Below, one piece after another: positions 44,855 through 55,684 of a stretch of 64,000 nucleotides of DNA. Position numbers and translations under genes: made by a program. Numbering within the stretch: position 1 is the stretch's first letter; every line of letters begins with the position of its first letter. Below the pieces are notes generated by a model that searched no databases, was not told where the DNA came from, and saw only the letters and a program-made list of their open reading frames with translations. This stretch comes from Breviolum minutum Mf 1.05b.01 (Eukaryota > Sar > Dinophyceae > Suessiales > Symbiodiniaceae), in assembly GCA_000507305.1 (NCBI GenBank), contig DF239043.1, forward strand, positions 1-64,000. The letters run 5' to 3'.

Positions 44855-45109
44855 ACTTTAAATGAATTCTTGCTTGACAAACAGCTACTGTCCCCAATGA
44901 AACATAGAGTGCTAGATAGATCCACCAAGACTGTTTTCAAGAAATCCCCAAAAAGTTGTTTGAAGGAACTCAATTCATTTATATAATTCATTCCTTTTAA
45001 GGCCATTTGCCTCAATCTTCTTTCAGTTTCCCATTGCAGTGACGCAGTTGAATCCATATCTTGATCACACTTCCATCCATCCCAGTATGAGCTTTCCGAG
45101 CCATCCCAG

Positions 45110-45171
45110 GTTTTCGATGTTGATTTTCCTCGCTGAGTTCGTGGCACGTTTTTCCTCACATCCACATCCAC
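45110..45171 (+). CDS. Module C exon: S2 helix
   Basis: AG|G acceptor (CATCCCAG|G) and donor CAC|GTAAAT. Twenty codons read FSML, then IFLAEFVARF, then SSHPHP. F-x-A-E-F-x-x-R-F fits S2, and F-x-A-E is shared with the module B S2. The last base (C) is completed by the first two bases of the next exon. The opposite strand is also open here, which lowers confidence. Confidence 0.4.
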
Positions 45172-46109
45172 GTAAATTGCTGCTGCATCCTGCAAGCACC
45201 TCGGAACTGATTCAACGACGTGCGTGGGAGTTCAACGACGGTTTTTCCGGGAGTGACGGTTCAAGCACCTTATTTTTGACCATGGAACATTGTGGAATAT
45301 CCCACCAGCCGGTCGAGAAGTAAGCTTTATCACTCAAAAGTGCCTTTGGGATTGGAGTATTTGTTAGTTCAAAGTAAGAATGCTCCAAAGTTTGGGGAGA
45401 AATAAGGAACAAATAATACTACTACAACGTGCTCGATCGATTTGGAATACTAAACATCCAGATCTCACTGGGTAGATCAAACACCAGCATGCTGAAACTG
45501 CCAGCAGTGCACTTTGGGTGAGGGAACATGCGAATACATACTTGTTTATTCTCCATAAAATGCATTCAGATGTTGATGATTTCTCAGATTCTTCAATGTC
45601 GATGCAGGATCTAGACTTGTTTCTCAATGTTTTCTTCCTTTCAAGTAAAGTTATCACATTACATGTTTTTTTGATGTTAAATCCCGTTGGAAAGTTTCCA
45701 TCAAAAGTTGAATGAGACCTTACCAACGGACCCATGAGTAAGTTGCGATCGAGATATTAGATACTCAGGTTTTTTCGGGATCCGTTCAGTGGGTCCGTTC
45801 GTTGGAGATATCTTGGAAAGTCATTTGTGATTCATGTTGATTTGCAAGTTGTCCTGCAATGATGTGGAGACATCATGAGATTTATGAGCTTTCCCGAGGT
45901 TAAAAGCTGTCCCCAAAAATTCAGCAAATTGAGCCATGTTAAAACGTGGACGCATCAATGAGGTTTGGCTGATTTGCTCGTGCTCATTGGACACTGGGCA
46001 TTGGAATTTGGGAGAACAGGGGGGGTGATCAGGTGAATTTATATGCTAAACAGGAGGTATTTCTTAAAAGTAGCCAGTGAACTCACCATGTTAGTCAAGA
46101 AATGAACAT

Positions 46110-46131
46110 GATATATATATATATATATACA
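46110..46131. repeat. (AT)n microsatellite
   Basis: About ten AT units. Confidence 0.85.
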
Positions 46132-46410
46132 TATGTTTTTTTCTTTACATGTCTTCATTTTCTATGTCATTGTCATTCAATTTATACAGTTCAAAATAAG
46201 CCATTCTAGCGATCCATATAAATCAATCAGTATTTCATGGTTCATGTCATTAATAAAGGTTTTGTTGCTCAGGTGCTCAATTGTTGATTGGAAATTTGTA
46301 CATATGCCATATATCATCCATTGGGACCTGACGGCAACGAGGTTCCCTTCCTTGCACAATAGGCTATCTTGCAGGCCCGGGAATCAAGGGACAAGGACGG
46401 GTGTACCCCT

Positions 46411-46514
46411 AACCCAAAGGATCCATGTAGGGAATATTTACCTGCATTTCCCCTTGAATGGAGCATTTTTCACCTAATGTAGGTAAATAATCCATACATG
46501 GATCCTATGGGTAA
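46411..46514. repeat. Palindromic element, family P4
   Basis: AACCCAAAGGATCCATGTAG to CATACATGGATCCTATGGGT. Confidence 0.8.
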
Positions 46515-46709
46515 CAGTGTACCCATGCTATTTAGCTCGTGTTCTCGTTTCGGGATTCTTGGGGATTATAACTATAACCCAAAGGCGGCCCACCTTGGGA
46601 TCGGGGGTACATCCAACTATCCCCTAAAAAATGGCTTGGGATAGGGAGCCCATGGGGTGATGATGGACATGAAGAGATCCCTTAGCCCCTTTGCACCAAG
46701 AGATGGTCA

Positions 46710-46841
46710 TACTGTTGATGGCTCAAAATCGGGCGAGAAAAAACCAGTCGAGGTTAGCAGTTTCTCCCGTTTTTTTTACAGGGTTTTATATATATATATA
46801 TATCCCAGGTGGTTAGCCGGATTTTTGAACCATCAACGGTA
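46710..46841. repeat. Palindromic element, family P2
   Basis: TACTGTTGATGGCTCAAAAT to TTTTTGAACCATCAACGGTA, with a TA tract at 46789-46803 in the loop. Confidence 0.75.
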
Positions 46842-46937
46842 TTTCAGACTATCAGACATGGGGCCAATGATATTTTTCGGCGAAAAAAAGGATGGCGGCT
46901 GGAACTTGATTTTTGTCAGAATGGCCTTAAATGATAA

Positions 46938-47037
46938 CTAGCTTGTGGTTGTTTAAATATTCTTTATGTTCAACCCTACTTGGGGAAATGATCCAATTTG
47001 ACAAATATTTTTGAGATGGGTTGAAACCACCAACCAG
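46938..47037. repeat. Palindromic element, family P1
   Basis: CTAGCTTGTGGTTGTTTAAA to GTTGAAACCACCAACCAG. Confidence 0.75.
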
Positions 47038-47627
47038 ACTAGAATTGTTTGCTGTTGATGGTGGTGATTTTGATGAACATGGTCCCATAGTGAATACCTT
47101 GCCCTTTGCCACCATCTTACATTTTACATTTTTTACTAGATTCGGTTTGAATGAATGTGGCATGAATTGTCCGTAAGACGTTTGGGAGAGCTCTGGTAAG
47201 TTGAAAGAAACGACACAGCTTTACCCGGATGAAACTCACTTGCAGAGACCCCCGAAGATAATGTTTGTTAACCTGGATTGCAGCATCGTGTGAAGAGCAC
47301 TATGGTGGGGTGGAACCATAACACATCTTGCAACACGACAGTCACATTTAGATGCAAATGGCCCTTCAAGATCTTCAAGTAACAAGCCAAACGACTTATG
47401 ACCTAGATAGACAAAACAAACTACAAGACTGGTGAATGAATCCTTGCTCAAGGGAGATCCGAGCTGTTTACATTGAAAAATCTTTTTCCAAGGTTGGACC
47501 TATTTTTGTCGATGGTGGTTCATGGGGGGTGGTTGAAGTGGGATATGAGCAGCTTCTTCATGTGATTGAAGCAGAAAAAATAATGAGATGATAATGAGTC
47601 TCCTGAGTGTCATGGTTTTTGCGACAG

Positions 47628-47749
47628 GTTTGCACATTTCTGCTGTTGTCTTGATTTGTCATGTTTTGGCAGGTTTGGGCATTAGCCCCAAAGTCATGAA
47701 ATTTACCAAAGTGGTGCGGCTTTGGCGTATCTGGGACGATCATTTCAGA
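47628..47749 (+). CDS. Module C exon: S3-S4 voltage sensor
   Basis: AG|G acceptor (TTTTTGCGACAG|G) and GT donor at 47750. Forty codons give a hydrophobic helix (HISAVVLICHVLAGLG) and then KVMKFTKVVRLWRIW. There, K, K, R and R occur at every third position, the defining pattern of an S4 voltage sensor. The S3 part lacks the usual aspartate. Phase fits the S2 exon before it and the S5 exon after it, although the S4-S5 linker between S4 and S5 would be short, so an exon may be missing. Confidence 0.5.
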
Positions 47750-47851
47750 GTTTTTTGTTGCATTTTGGGACTCCGTATAAAATATCAAAATGTATTAAAA
47801 CATCACCAGGAATAAATGGACAATCAACGTTAAAGGATCCACCAACATCTT

Positions 47852-47961
47852 TTAGGTGGTGGTTTCGAATATGTTTTTATGTTCAACCCTTACTACTTGG
47901 GGAAGATTCCCCAATTTGACTGTCATATTTTTCAACCTGGGTTGGTTCAACCACCAACCAG
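47852..47961. repeat. Palindromic element, family P1
   Basis: TTAGGTGGTGGTTTCGAA to GGTTCAACCACCAACCAG. It lies 100 bases after the module C S3-S4 exon. Confidence 0.8.
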
Positions 47962-48070
47962 TCTTGATTTGTTTTCCCCTCAAAATCACTGACCTTGCAC
48001 ATCAAGAAGATCTCACTGGGCTACAAGTTGAGTTTGACTATACCTTGAGATGCACCTCCTCCCAGTAACA

Positions 48071-48233
48071 TCAAGGGTGATTCCAGGGACCCCCAATAGT
48101 TGGACCCCTTTATGGTAATCTTCCCATACTATTCCCATACCCTTCCCATATCTTCAGGGATTCTTATGGGAGTGGTATGGGAATAGTATGGGAAAGGGGT
48201 CCCATCATTGGGGCGTCCCTGAAAATCCCACTG
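48071..48233. repeat. Palindromic element, family P6
   Basis: TCAAGGGTGATTCCAGGGAC to GTCCCTGAAAATCCCACTG, lacking the 10-base unit seen in the 12096 copy. Confidence 0.85.
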
Positions 48234-48500
48234 ATAACAACAGGAGGCGTTCATATTTAGTTTTGCTAAACCTTGCTACTGGTGATTTTGGGAAAGGGAA
48301 CATGAAAGAAACCGACTAATACTGTGTATAGTATGTACCTGAATCCTCCAACCTTGTGAAATTTGTCGCCCTTAACCACCAGAGATAGACCTGGGAGCTG
48401 AAATTTGATACCTTCTGGAAGGTCTAGGTACGTATATTATGTATACAGAGCCGCGTTTTGAACTCATTTTTCTGGGAAGACCTCCAGACTCAATCCAGCC

Positions 48501-48608
48501 TTGGTTTGGGGCCTGGTGGTTGGGATATGTTTGGATCCCCGAAAATGAAAGGAATTGGGATTCTTAGGGGTACCCTTAGAATCTCAAACCACCGGGCCCC
48601 AAACCAAC
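48501..48608. repeat. Palindromic element, family P12
   Basis: TTGGTTTGGGGCCTGGTGGT to ACCACCGGGCCCCAAACCAA, with CCCCGAAAATGAAAGGAATT shared in reverse with the 21378 copy. Confidence 0.75.
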
Positions 48609-49107
48609 AATTAACCATTGGTTGATCAATGCCTGGACATCAACTATATACAAAAGTAAACTACAAAATGGCTGCAAGTGGATGTGATATGGGCACGGTG
48701 GTCGACAACATGCTGGAGGTGGTTCATCGACGAAAGTCTTGGAAATGAAAGAATGTGCTTTGATGAGGTATAACAAGCGATACCAGCAGTTTCGGACAAG
48801 ATCATGTGCAAACAAGGAGCGGAAATTTTCACCTCAAACTATGGAGTCGATCGTGGAAAGACGGTGTAAATTTTGTGGTAGACAAAAAGTGAAGCAACAA
48901 GTTCATGGGACTTGGATGTTTGAGATCCGCAAATGAACTCAAACCCCGGGTAGGGAGTTTTCGTTGTTGAGGAGAGAAGTGTAGTGAATTCGTGGTGCGG
49001 CTGGATCTTGCATAAGTCGTTGAAAACGCGTGTTGTCGAATCGTTGTTGAGGAAGAGTACTGATTTCTTGTGACATTTGATGGATGTGTTGCCCAAGACT
49101 ACCCAAC

Positions 49108-49229
49108 ACACATAGGATCCCTGTACGATTTATTTCCCTACATTTGGTTGATTTTGTACATTTGGTTGATTTTGATGCTACATGGACATGAAGGTATATA
49201 TACCAGTCCCATGGATCCGTAGTGGGATA
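49108..49229. repeat. Palindromic element, family P4
   Basis: ACACATAGGATCCCTGTACG to CCCATGGATCCGTAGTGGGA; ATTTGGTTGATTTTG is duplicated in the loop. Confidence 0.7.
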
Positions 49230-49282
49230 TGATTTTTCATACGAAGCAGCCAGAAACGACCCGTGAAGTGGGATGATGTCAT

Positions 49283-49417
49283 TACAGTTGATGCTTCAGA
49301 AATCCTAACCACCTTTTGGATGTATGAAAAACCATGTCACTGTAAGAAAAGTCGGGATATTTACCATATATCAATATATCAACTGGTGATCGCCAGATTT
49401 CTGAAGCATCAAAAGTA
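49283..49417. repeat. Palindromic element, family P2
   Basis: TACAGTTGATGCTTCAGAAA to TTTCTGAAGCATCAAAAGTA; the changed base GATGC is matched by GCATC in the other arm. Confidence 0.75.
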
Positions 49418-50293
49418 ATGTGACTGTTTTGGGCGACCGTTTGGTTCAGCTTTATCAGGCTCTGTTGATGTACCTTTGGCTTCAATTCCTTCACCTTTAA
49501 ATCCATCGTTTTGCCTCGAGGTTTGTTGGCTTTGGAACGTTACGTACCAGCCTTCCACGATGTCTTGCAGGTGGGTTTTTGTTGGGGATATTTTTGGGGA
49601 TAATTTTTGGCACATAGGTACCGTTTGGAGCAGGAAAAGATTGGAATGAATTTGATGTACATGTCGAGTAGTTAATAGCAGTGTCTTATTTCTTTTGGTT
49701 ATTCTAGTGTATAGAGATACGTATAGTTATGATTGCCAAAATTATTATATTCGGAGATTTTTTTCAATCTTAAGCCTCTATAAGAATCTGTATGAATCAA
49801 CCAGTATTTGACATGTAAGAAGCGCATGCAGTTGCCACTGCTCCCATAGTTGAAGATGTGAATCTGAAGGAATTTGTTGAATGGACTTGTAGACTGCCAC
49901 TGGGTAGGGATGCGACCCAAGATAGGATCATGAAATCAATGAGAGAGATGCAAACATAATGGTCCTAGATTGAACGTCACCTTGATTAAGGCAGAAGATT
50001 TGGACAAGAGTCATGTAACACTTGGTATTTTCTGCCATATTTTTTTCCAACCTATTTTTGTTAAACAACTACATGCACATGTTGTCAAAAGCACACAGAA
50101 ATGATGAAGCAGCCAAACATCTTGTTGTGCATTTTGTGATTTTCTAACAAGGTGTATCCAGAAAGTTCACATACCAGACTTTGCCCCTTGGTAGGATCGG
50201 GAATCCTTGCTCCATGCATCATCCTAAAGACCCTGTTTTTTTGTGTTATATACGGTCCTGGCACTTCTGCTCCTGGCCCTTTTCTTGTGTTTG

Positions 50294-50392
50294 TTGAAGG
50301 TGATTTTTAACTTTCTACCGTGGTAAATCACAATTAAACCACCATTTGGGAAATATTGTGTTTTTTTTCCAACTACTTTAAGCAAATCTAAG
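50294..50392. repeat. Dispersed repeat R1
   Basis: ACTTTCTACCGTGGTAAATC then CAATTAAACCACCATTTGGG. Confidence 0.55.
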
Positions 50393-50462
50393 TTTGAAAT
50401 GCTTAAGTGCCCTTTCAAAGGTTAAGTGACCTCCAATTCGGGGATAAATAGGTCTGAATCAC

Positions 50463-50567
50463 CTCGGTACTCGCGCCGGCCTCGCTGAAAAGATTTGGGG
50501 TCTCAGTTTCCCGCCCCGAGAAACGAAGAGTTGGAGCCCGGAAAATGCTTTCCCGCAAAACCACAGC
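50463..50567 (-). CDS. Minus-strand exon-like island inside the module C intron
   Basis: Reading the minus strand, TTTTCTTGGACAG|G is a strong acceptor and GAG|GTGATTC a good donor. Between them are exactly 35 codons (VLRESIFRAPTLRFSGRETE, then TPNLFSEAGASTE), phase 0 to phase 0. The + strand is also open here. It would be nested in the intron between module C exons 47749 and 54912. No family recognised. Confidence 0.28.
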
Positions 50568-50592
50568 CTGTCCAAGAAAATCGAATCTAATA

Positions 50593-50712
50593 TATACCCT
50601 CCCTGACGGCAAAAAAGCACCTCAAACTTTAAAACTCTGGGGTTGGAAATGGGTTTCTTTTCGGCAGGCCCATTTTTACGTGAAGAACCATATTTTAGGT
50701 TCACGGAAGGTA
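50593..50712. repeat. Degraded palindromic element, family P3
   Basis: ATACCCTCCCTGACGGC to TTTAGGTTCACGGAAGGTA; directly upstream of the 50463-50567 island in its reading direction. Confidence 0.45.
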
Positions 50713-50849
50713 ATATGTGAAACTACAAAATGTTGGGGCTTCAACTGTTTAAGCCACTGATTTTTTTTCGGAAAATGTTGAGTTTTCGGCTATCAATCAG
50801 ACAGACCCCGTTTCTGGAAATTGTAGTACCTTAATTTTTGTGTTTGTTT

Positions 50850-50965
50850 AAGTCTAAGATTTTTTTCACTTTCTACTATATATGGTAAATCATCATTTTT
50901 CACCACCATTGGGGACTATCTTTGTCATTTTTTTTAACCACCCAACAAGCAAATTTTAATAAAGA
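50850..50965. repeat. Dispersed repeat R1, diverged
   Basis: CACTTTCTACTATATATGGT then AAATCATC and CACCACCATTGGGG. Confidence 0.45.
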
Positions 50966-51224
50966 TTTGAGTGGTTTTCCTTCACTTGGTTTTTTCTTCA
51001 GCTACTACATTTAAGCAGGGGCGATTTGGGTAGTACCTTATATGCCTCCAACAAATTTTTGAGAAGGATGTTGGGATGTTGCACCCTAGGGATCCTGGCT
51101 CATGGGAGCATGGAACCAAAAAAAAAAACTGGGCGTTTTCGGAGAAGGTGATGAAGGACCCTATCATTATCTTTTGAGAACATGACGATTTGATGCCTAA
51201 ATCTGGCTTGGATTTGTTTATTTG

Positions 51225-51295
51225 GTGATGTTTTTTTTATGGATTCTACCCATAGCAAATCACCATCCAATCACCACCATTTGGTGAATGGATCC
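51225..51295. repeat. Dispersed repeat R1, diverged
   Basis: GATTCTACCCATAGCAAATC then ACCACCATTTGGTGAA. Confidence 0.4.
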
Positions 51296-51564
51296 CTATA
51301 GGGACACCAAATTCATCTGCAGACTCCCACCCCAACGGCGGCCATGTCAGGTGATCATGAGTCGTGGATATCAAATTCTGTAACGCGGATCCGGAATGTT
51401 TTTGGGTGATGTTTTTTTTAAAGGGTGGAAACTATAGATTTGATTTTGGGAAACTGGAACATGTGCAATACACCCAAACCGGGGGTATGTTTTGAACAAA
51501 AAAGGGTTTTATGTGTTAAAAATATTGAAGATGAGCAGATGATTCCGTGTATTTTTTTGGCATG

Positions 51565-51659
51565 AACCCTAGGCTTCCAAATCCCTGCTGGGAAGGTGTT
51601 TTGGGGTATGAAATTCGGGCTCCAAATACCTCCTAACAAGGTGTTTGGAAGCCCAGGGG
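51565..51659. repeat. Palindromic element, family P11 (CCTAG.CTTCCAAAT)
   Basis: AACCCTAGGCTTCCAAATCC to AGGTGTTTGGAAGCCCAGGG. Confidence 0.7.
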
Positions 51660-52041
51660 AAGTGACTGGTGAGGAGAAGTTTGGTGGTTTTCAGGGAACC
51701 ATGTTTTTTGTTTTTTTTCCAAGTCATCCACACGTAAAGACATGTCAACAGAAACACCATGTGGCTTTTTTGTTTGCAAACTCAAAGACGCATGTATTGT
51801 CAATTCGTTTTTGAAGCCCGGTTCACTCCGTGATGTCAGAATTTCATGGATGATAGAGCATTCAACCAGCCAACTTGCCAATCATCATTGACATCATTGA
51901 GTGATCCAAGTGTTTCCAATCAAAAAACTCCACTGTGCAGCCCAGTGAATCCTTTTTGTTGTACGTGTGTGAAAAAGAAACATTTCTGCCTTTAGAAAAA
52001 CAAATGGGGTGGCCCCGGTTTTCATGCCACCTGCCAAAAAC

Positions 52042-52154
52042 CTCGGGTGTTTTTTCAGGCAAGTCTTCTATGTACTCCTTTGCTTCTGGTTCTTCATGAC
52101 GACGTGCCTCAAAAAAAACAACTGGCCGGATGGGAACCTTTCGCAAATAGGCGG
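52042..52154 (-). CDS. Minus-strand exon-like island inside the module C intron
   Basis: On the minus strand an acceptor (GGGTTACTTCAG) opens 37 codons of charged sequence: VPIRPVVFFEARRHEEPEAK, then EYIEDLPEKTPE. It ends at GAG|GT, with a second AG|GT donor 11 bases on. It ends in phase 0, which fits the island at 50463-50567. + strand frames have stops. No domain recognised. Confidence 0.28.
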
Positions 52155-52832
52155 CTGAAGTAACCCGGAAAATGTGTAGGATTTGTTGTGACCGTGGTGT
52201 TTCTTGTATAGGTGTTTTGGTGGGAAGGATTCTAAATTAGTGAAGGCGTGTGGAAGTCCAAGTTGCCCGGGTTGTCTGTGATTTTTTGGTCATGAATTGG
52301 AGCTTTTCAAATGTGCCTAAAAAAGATGGGTTCATGTTCAGCTCTCTATCCACTGTGGTGCTGTTTGTTGGACATGGTTTGCAAGTTGAATCCTTTAAAA
52401 AGCAACTGCCAGTGGTTGCAACAAAAATTGGGAACGGTTCCATGATGTTCCATGCACCGAAAATATGTACTTACACTATTCTACCAGGACCTTCAAGGGG
52501 TGACAACCGCATCCGGGATGGTGAATTGACACACTGGTTTCACGGAACAAGAGTGGCCTAAGGCTCACCCTCAATTTACAGTAGGGGAATACCTTTATTT
52601 GGGACAAAACCCTGAAGAGTTTGGGTGGGTTACAGCACATTTGCTGTCCCCAATTTATGGTTTTAGACGCTATAACCAGTGATATGAAGAAAGGAGCGAT
52701 GAAGATGGGAGGCATTGTATAAAGACCAATCGATTCCGAAGGTCATGACTGTTCTGGAAAGATCTGGAAAACATCATATCTTTGTCAGTTACTTCCTGTC
52801 CATTCAGTAGATCAAATCAAAGATGATTTTTT

Positions 52833-52936
52833 CACTACCTAAAACAAACACACCTCATGAAAATACGCCTTCCCAAAAGGGACAGTACTTTCCCAAACCA
52901 TTTCTTAGAGGCAAACTGTTAGTTTCAGGGAGTGTT
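52833..52936. repeat. Palindromic element, family P3
   Basis: CACTACCTAAAACAAACACA to TGTTAGTTTCAGGGAGTGT. Confidence 0.65.
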
Positions 52937-53001
52937 TTTGCGCATTTGTCGCTTTTTCTTCCAGTCCAAGTCCAGTGTCCTGTCCATGGTCAGGGTAGAG
53001 C

Positions 53002-53113
53002 TACTGTTGATGGAAGACATCCCAAACAACCAGCAGGGATGTATAAATCCCTGAAAATAATGTGGTAAACTACCAACCTCAACTGGTTAGCAGGATTTCA
53101 GCCATCAACAGTA
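53002..53113. repeat. Palindromic element, family P2
   Basis: TACTGTTGATGGAAGACATC to GGATTTCAGCCATCAACAGTA. Confidence 0.75.
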
Positions 53114-53725
53114 GGAATCAAAATTCATTCTAGTATTTTATGCACATGTTTTGTTCAGGGTTGTTGAATTGTTGAACTTGAGACTTGTATCACAAAACCT
53201 GATCTAAATACAGTACTGGTAATTAGGCAAATTTCAACTGGTCCTCAGCTTTTTTAAGCATCAACAGTTTGGATAAATGTATTCATGATTTTTGCCTGAC
53301 AACCCGGCCCGCAGTTTTCAAGGTACAACTGGTACTTCCTCCATAGCGAGTTTGAAGTTAAGAGTGAAGATCAGACCTTTGCATATTGGTACAGCAACTA
53401 TTGGTTCCTGGACTCGATAGCAGCATTCAAACGGTCCCAAAGAAATTGAGGTTTTAGGATCAAGGATAATATTGATGTCATTCACACAGAATCCGTTTAT
53501 ATCCTAAGAAAGCAAAAACGTTTGTTTGATGGTATTGGAACCTTGAAGTCTAAGAATGGCTTTGGATTCTCACAGATTGTTTATTTAGACTACCACATTT
53601 CGCTGCGTTAACACATCATATAGGCATTCATAGGCTTTGTGTTTTCGAAGATGTCGGGGATCCCTCCGTAGATTCGGTCAACATGTTTGATCCGTGACCT
53701 CGGTGTAACAATATACCACATAGCC

Positions 53726-53869
53726 TTTGGTAAACTAGCATAGCAATGGAATATCCCCAGTTTTATATAATAGGAAATACATCTTCAATCCGGGGTTTTT
53801 AATAGGAAATACATCTTTTAAGGGGTCCATTCTCTATTGCTATTGTTAGTTTACCGGACCGGAGTGTAA
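53726..53869. repeat. Palindromic element, family P3, long-loop subtype with internal duplication
   Basis: TTTGGTAAACTAGCATAG to TGTTAGTTTACCGGACCGGA; TAATAGGAAATACATCTT occurs twice in the loop. Confidence 0.65.
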
Positions 53870-54155
53870 TGCAAATGTTCCTGGAAGAACTTGTGTTGCA
53901 TAGCTACTTTTAGACGAGTTTCCAACACCCTGGCACCATTTTTTCTGGGCGAATATGTCCCTGACTTGCAGGGTTACATCAACTCAAAAAAACTGATTAA
54001 ATGACTGTGAGATCCTTTTATTTCAAAGAAATAGAGGTGCATAGATTACAATTCACCCAGATGGTTTTTCTGCCAGAGTCCCATCACATGAAATTTTGGG
54101 AGAATGATGAGACTCTCTTTAGACGATGATTTGCCGGGAAACATGGAAAGTCTCA

Positions 54156-54262
54156 TACTGTTGATGGAAGAAATCCGCTAACCACCTGGGATGTGTAAAA
54201 CCCTGTAAAGAATGGGAGATTTACCATATCAACTGGTTAGCCGGAGTTCTGAACCATCAACA
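54156..54262. repeat. Palindromic element, family P2
   Basis: TACTGTTGATGGAAGAAATC to GGAGTTCTGAACCATCAACA; right end slightly truncated, arms of different subtypes. Confidence 0.7.
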
Positions 54263-54491
54263 TCATGTCCCTTCAAACATGCTGTGCACCTTGTCATGGC
54301 AGATTTTGTTGCAAATCTCAAACACATGTACAGCATCAAGGATGGTTGGTTGACCAGTAACCTCAAGGAAACGAAAAGTAGGACTCCATTCCAATTTTCG
54401 CCCCATACCAGATACCACTCCCAGAAGTAAGCCGGGGTAACAACCTGGAAGTATATTAGGGAACTTATGTGATTTATGTGGATCTGAGTCA

Positions 54492-54599
54492 TATGGGTGT
54501 TTCCGAAAATGGTGGTACCCCCAAATCATCCATTTAAATAGGGTTTTCCATTATAAACCATCCATTTTGTGGTACCCCTACTTTTGGAAACACCCATAT
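54492..54599. repeat. Palindromic element, family P10 (GGGTGTTTCC ends)
   Basis: TATGGGTGTTTCCGAAAATG to CTTTTGGAAACACCCATA with GGTGGTACCCCCAAAT / inverse inside. Confidence 0.85.
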
Positions 54600-54773
54600 T
54601 TGTGAGAGTTTGTAATATATTCCTTTAGACTTTAGTCCCTGTTGCACTATAGGAATTGGTCACTCTTCGGCTCAGCATATTTGGCGAGCACCAGTTAACA
54701 GTTGAGAAAGGTTCCGTTGTTTTGCCAGATTGGAATGTCATCAATAATCAATAGTATGACATGATCATGATTT

Positions 54774-54866
54774 GGTGGTGGTGGTGGTGGTGGTGGTGGT
54801 GGTTGTGGTTGTGGTTGTGGTTGTGGTTGTGGTTGTTGTTGTTGTTGTTGTTGTTGTCGTTGTTGT
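54774..54866. repeat. Compound microsatellite (GTG)n (TTGTGG)n (GTT)n
   Basis: The unit shifts stepwise from GTG through GTTGTG to GTT along 90 bases. It ends 45 bases before the module C S5 exon. An open poly-valine frame runs through it, but I see no reason to call it coding. Confidence 0.9.
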
Positions 54867-54911
54867 TTTCTTTATCCTCATTCTCGTTTCTCACCTGATT
54901 TCTCCCCACAG

Positions 54912-55011
54912 GTTTGCTATGCAGTTTTCGTTTCTTCTCTTGGAATTAAGCTCGCATGGGAGACAAGTGGTGATTCAGAAAGTTGCTGTCAAACTTCCTC
55001 TGGCAATGCTG
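54912..55011 (+). CDS. Module C exon: S5 helix and turret
   Basis: Very strong acceptor (TTTCTCACCTGATTTCTCCCCACAG|G) and GT donor. The phase-0 frame reads VCYAVFVSSLGIKLAWETSG, then DSES. It resembles the module B S5 (L-G-S-V-L-M-Y-Y-A-E-R-E), with L-G and the acidic turret in the same places. A second open frame (FAMQFSFLLLELSSHGRQ) is possible and would look like an S4-S5 linker. The chosen frame fits the phases on both sides. Confidence 0.45.
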
Positions 55012-55090
55012 GTAGTTGTTTGCTGATATTGCTGTTTTTTGGAAAGGAACGATGAATGGAGCTGCTGGGGTATGTTGCATCCTTTTTTTA

Positions 55091-55150
55091 TGGGGAGAGA
55101 TGAACGGAGCTCTTTATAAATGGGGAGAGATGAACGGAGCTCTTTATATT
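55091..55150. repeat. 30-bp tandem duplication
   Basis: TGGGGAGAGATGAACGGAGC plus TCTTTATAAA, repeated twice with one or two differences. A partial, diverged unit lies at 55049-55062. Confidence 0.9.
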
Positions 55151-55576
55151 ACCAGGTTCCTATGTACATCTTCATTGCTTCACCACCCTAGAACCGATTT
55201 ATTGCCTAGAGAAGTGTAATTCTCAAAATAGCTCATCCAAACTAACCTTTTCAATCTGTGGGAAGTGACAAGTGTTTTTTGCTTGTGGCAGGAAAACGAT
55301 GAAAACTAGAGGTCTCTATCTGAAGGTTTAGCCACCTACAGTAAAGGGTTGGCTTGTTTGGATGTGTTTTAGAGAATAAAACTGTATACCCGTAGGGTTT
55401 GCAATATCAGAGAGGTGGTTTCTCAATGATATTCACCCAGTACATTGAGATATAGACTTGGATATAATGCCAGGTATTTTTTTCACAAATACTTATGTCC
55501 AGTTTATACCAGTAGTTGTTTTTGCGCAGAAGATGCAATGAGGGTAATTATCATTGTGTGTGCCTAAGATAAGATT

Positions 55577-55684
55577 GCTTTCCTGAAGTTTAACAGCATA
55601 GCCCCTGAAAATAGGCCATCCCAAAAGGAAAGTAGTATTTCAACCATCATTTTTCAGGGGCTATGTTTGTTTTGCGGATGGTAG
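55577..55684. repeat. Palindromic element, family P3
   Basis: CTTTCCTGAAGTTTAACAGC to GCTATGTTTGTTTTGCGGAT, with CCCCTGAAAATAGG / CATTTTTCAGGGG inner arms. Confidence 0.65.

Larger units (their letters stand above)
37264..45109. other. Stretch between modules B and C without a recognised gene
   Basis: Repeats of families P1-P5 and P9, the ACGTAA array, and the weak minus-strand frame at 38843. A hydrophobic + reading near 43480-43580 (SCLFLFGGVLALLIFASSF) could be an S1 for module C but has no supporting splice sites. Confidence 0.5.
47750..54911 (+). other. Proposed 7.2 kb intron of module C
   Basis: Many palindromic repeats and the two minus-strand islands at 50463 and 52042. An S4-S5 linker exon may be missing from here. 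GC-rich patches at 49440-49560 are open on both strands and were not called. Confidence 0.4.

Noticed and set aside
44815-45735. Minus-strand open frames of 126 and 123 codons
   Set aside because: Protein-like, but overlapping the + strand S2 reading and P1/P3 repeats, with no consistent splice structure. The + strand reading has a recognisable motif.
54772-54870. Poly-valine open frame
   Set aside because: A direct product of the GTG/GTT microsatellite.
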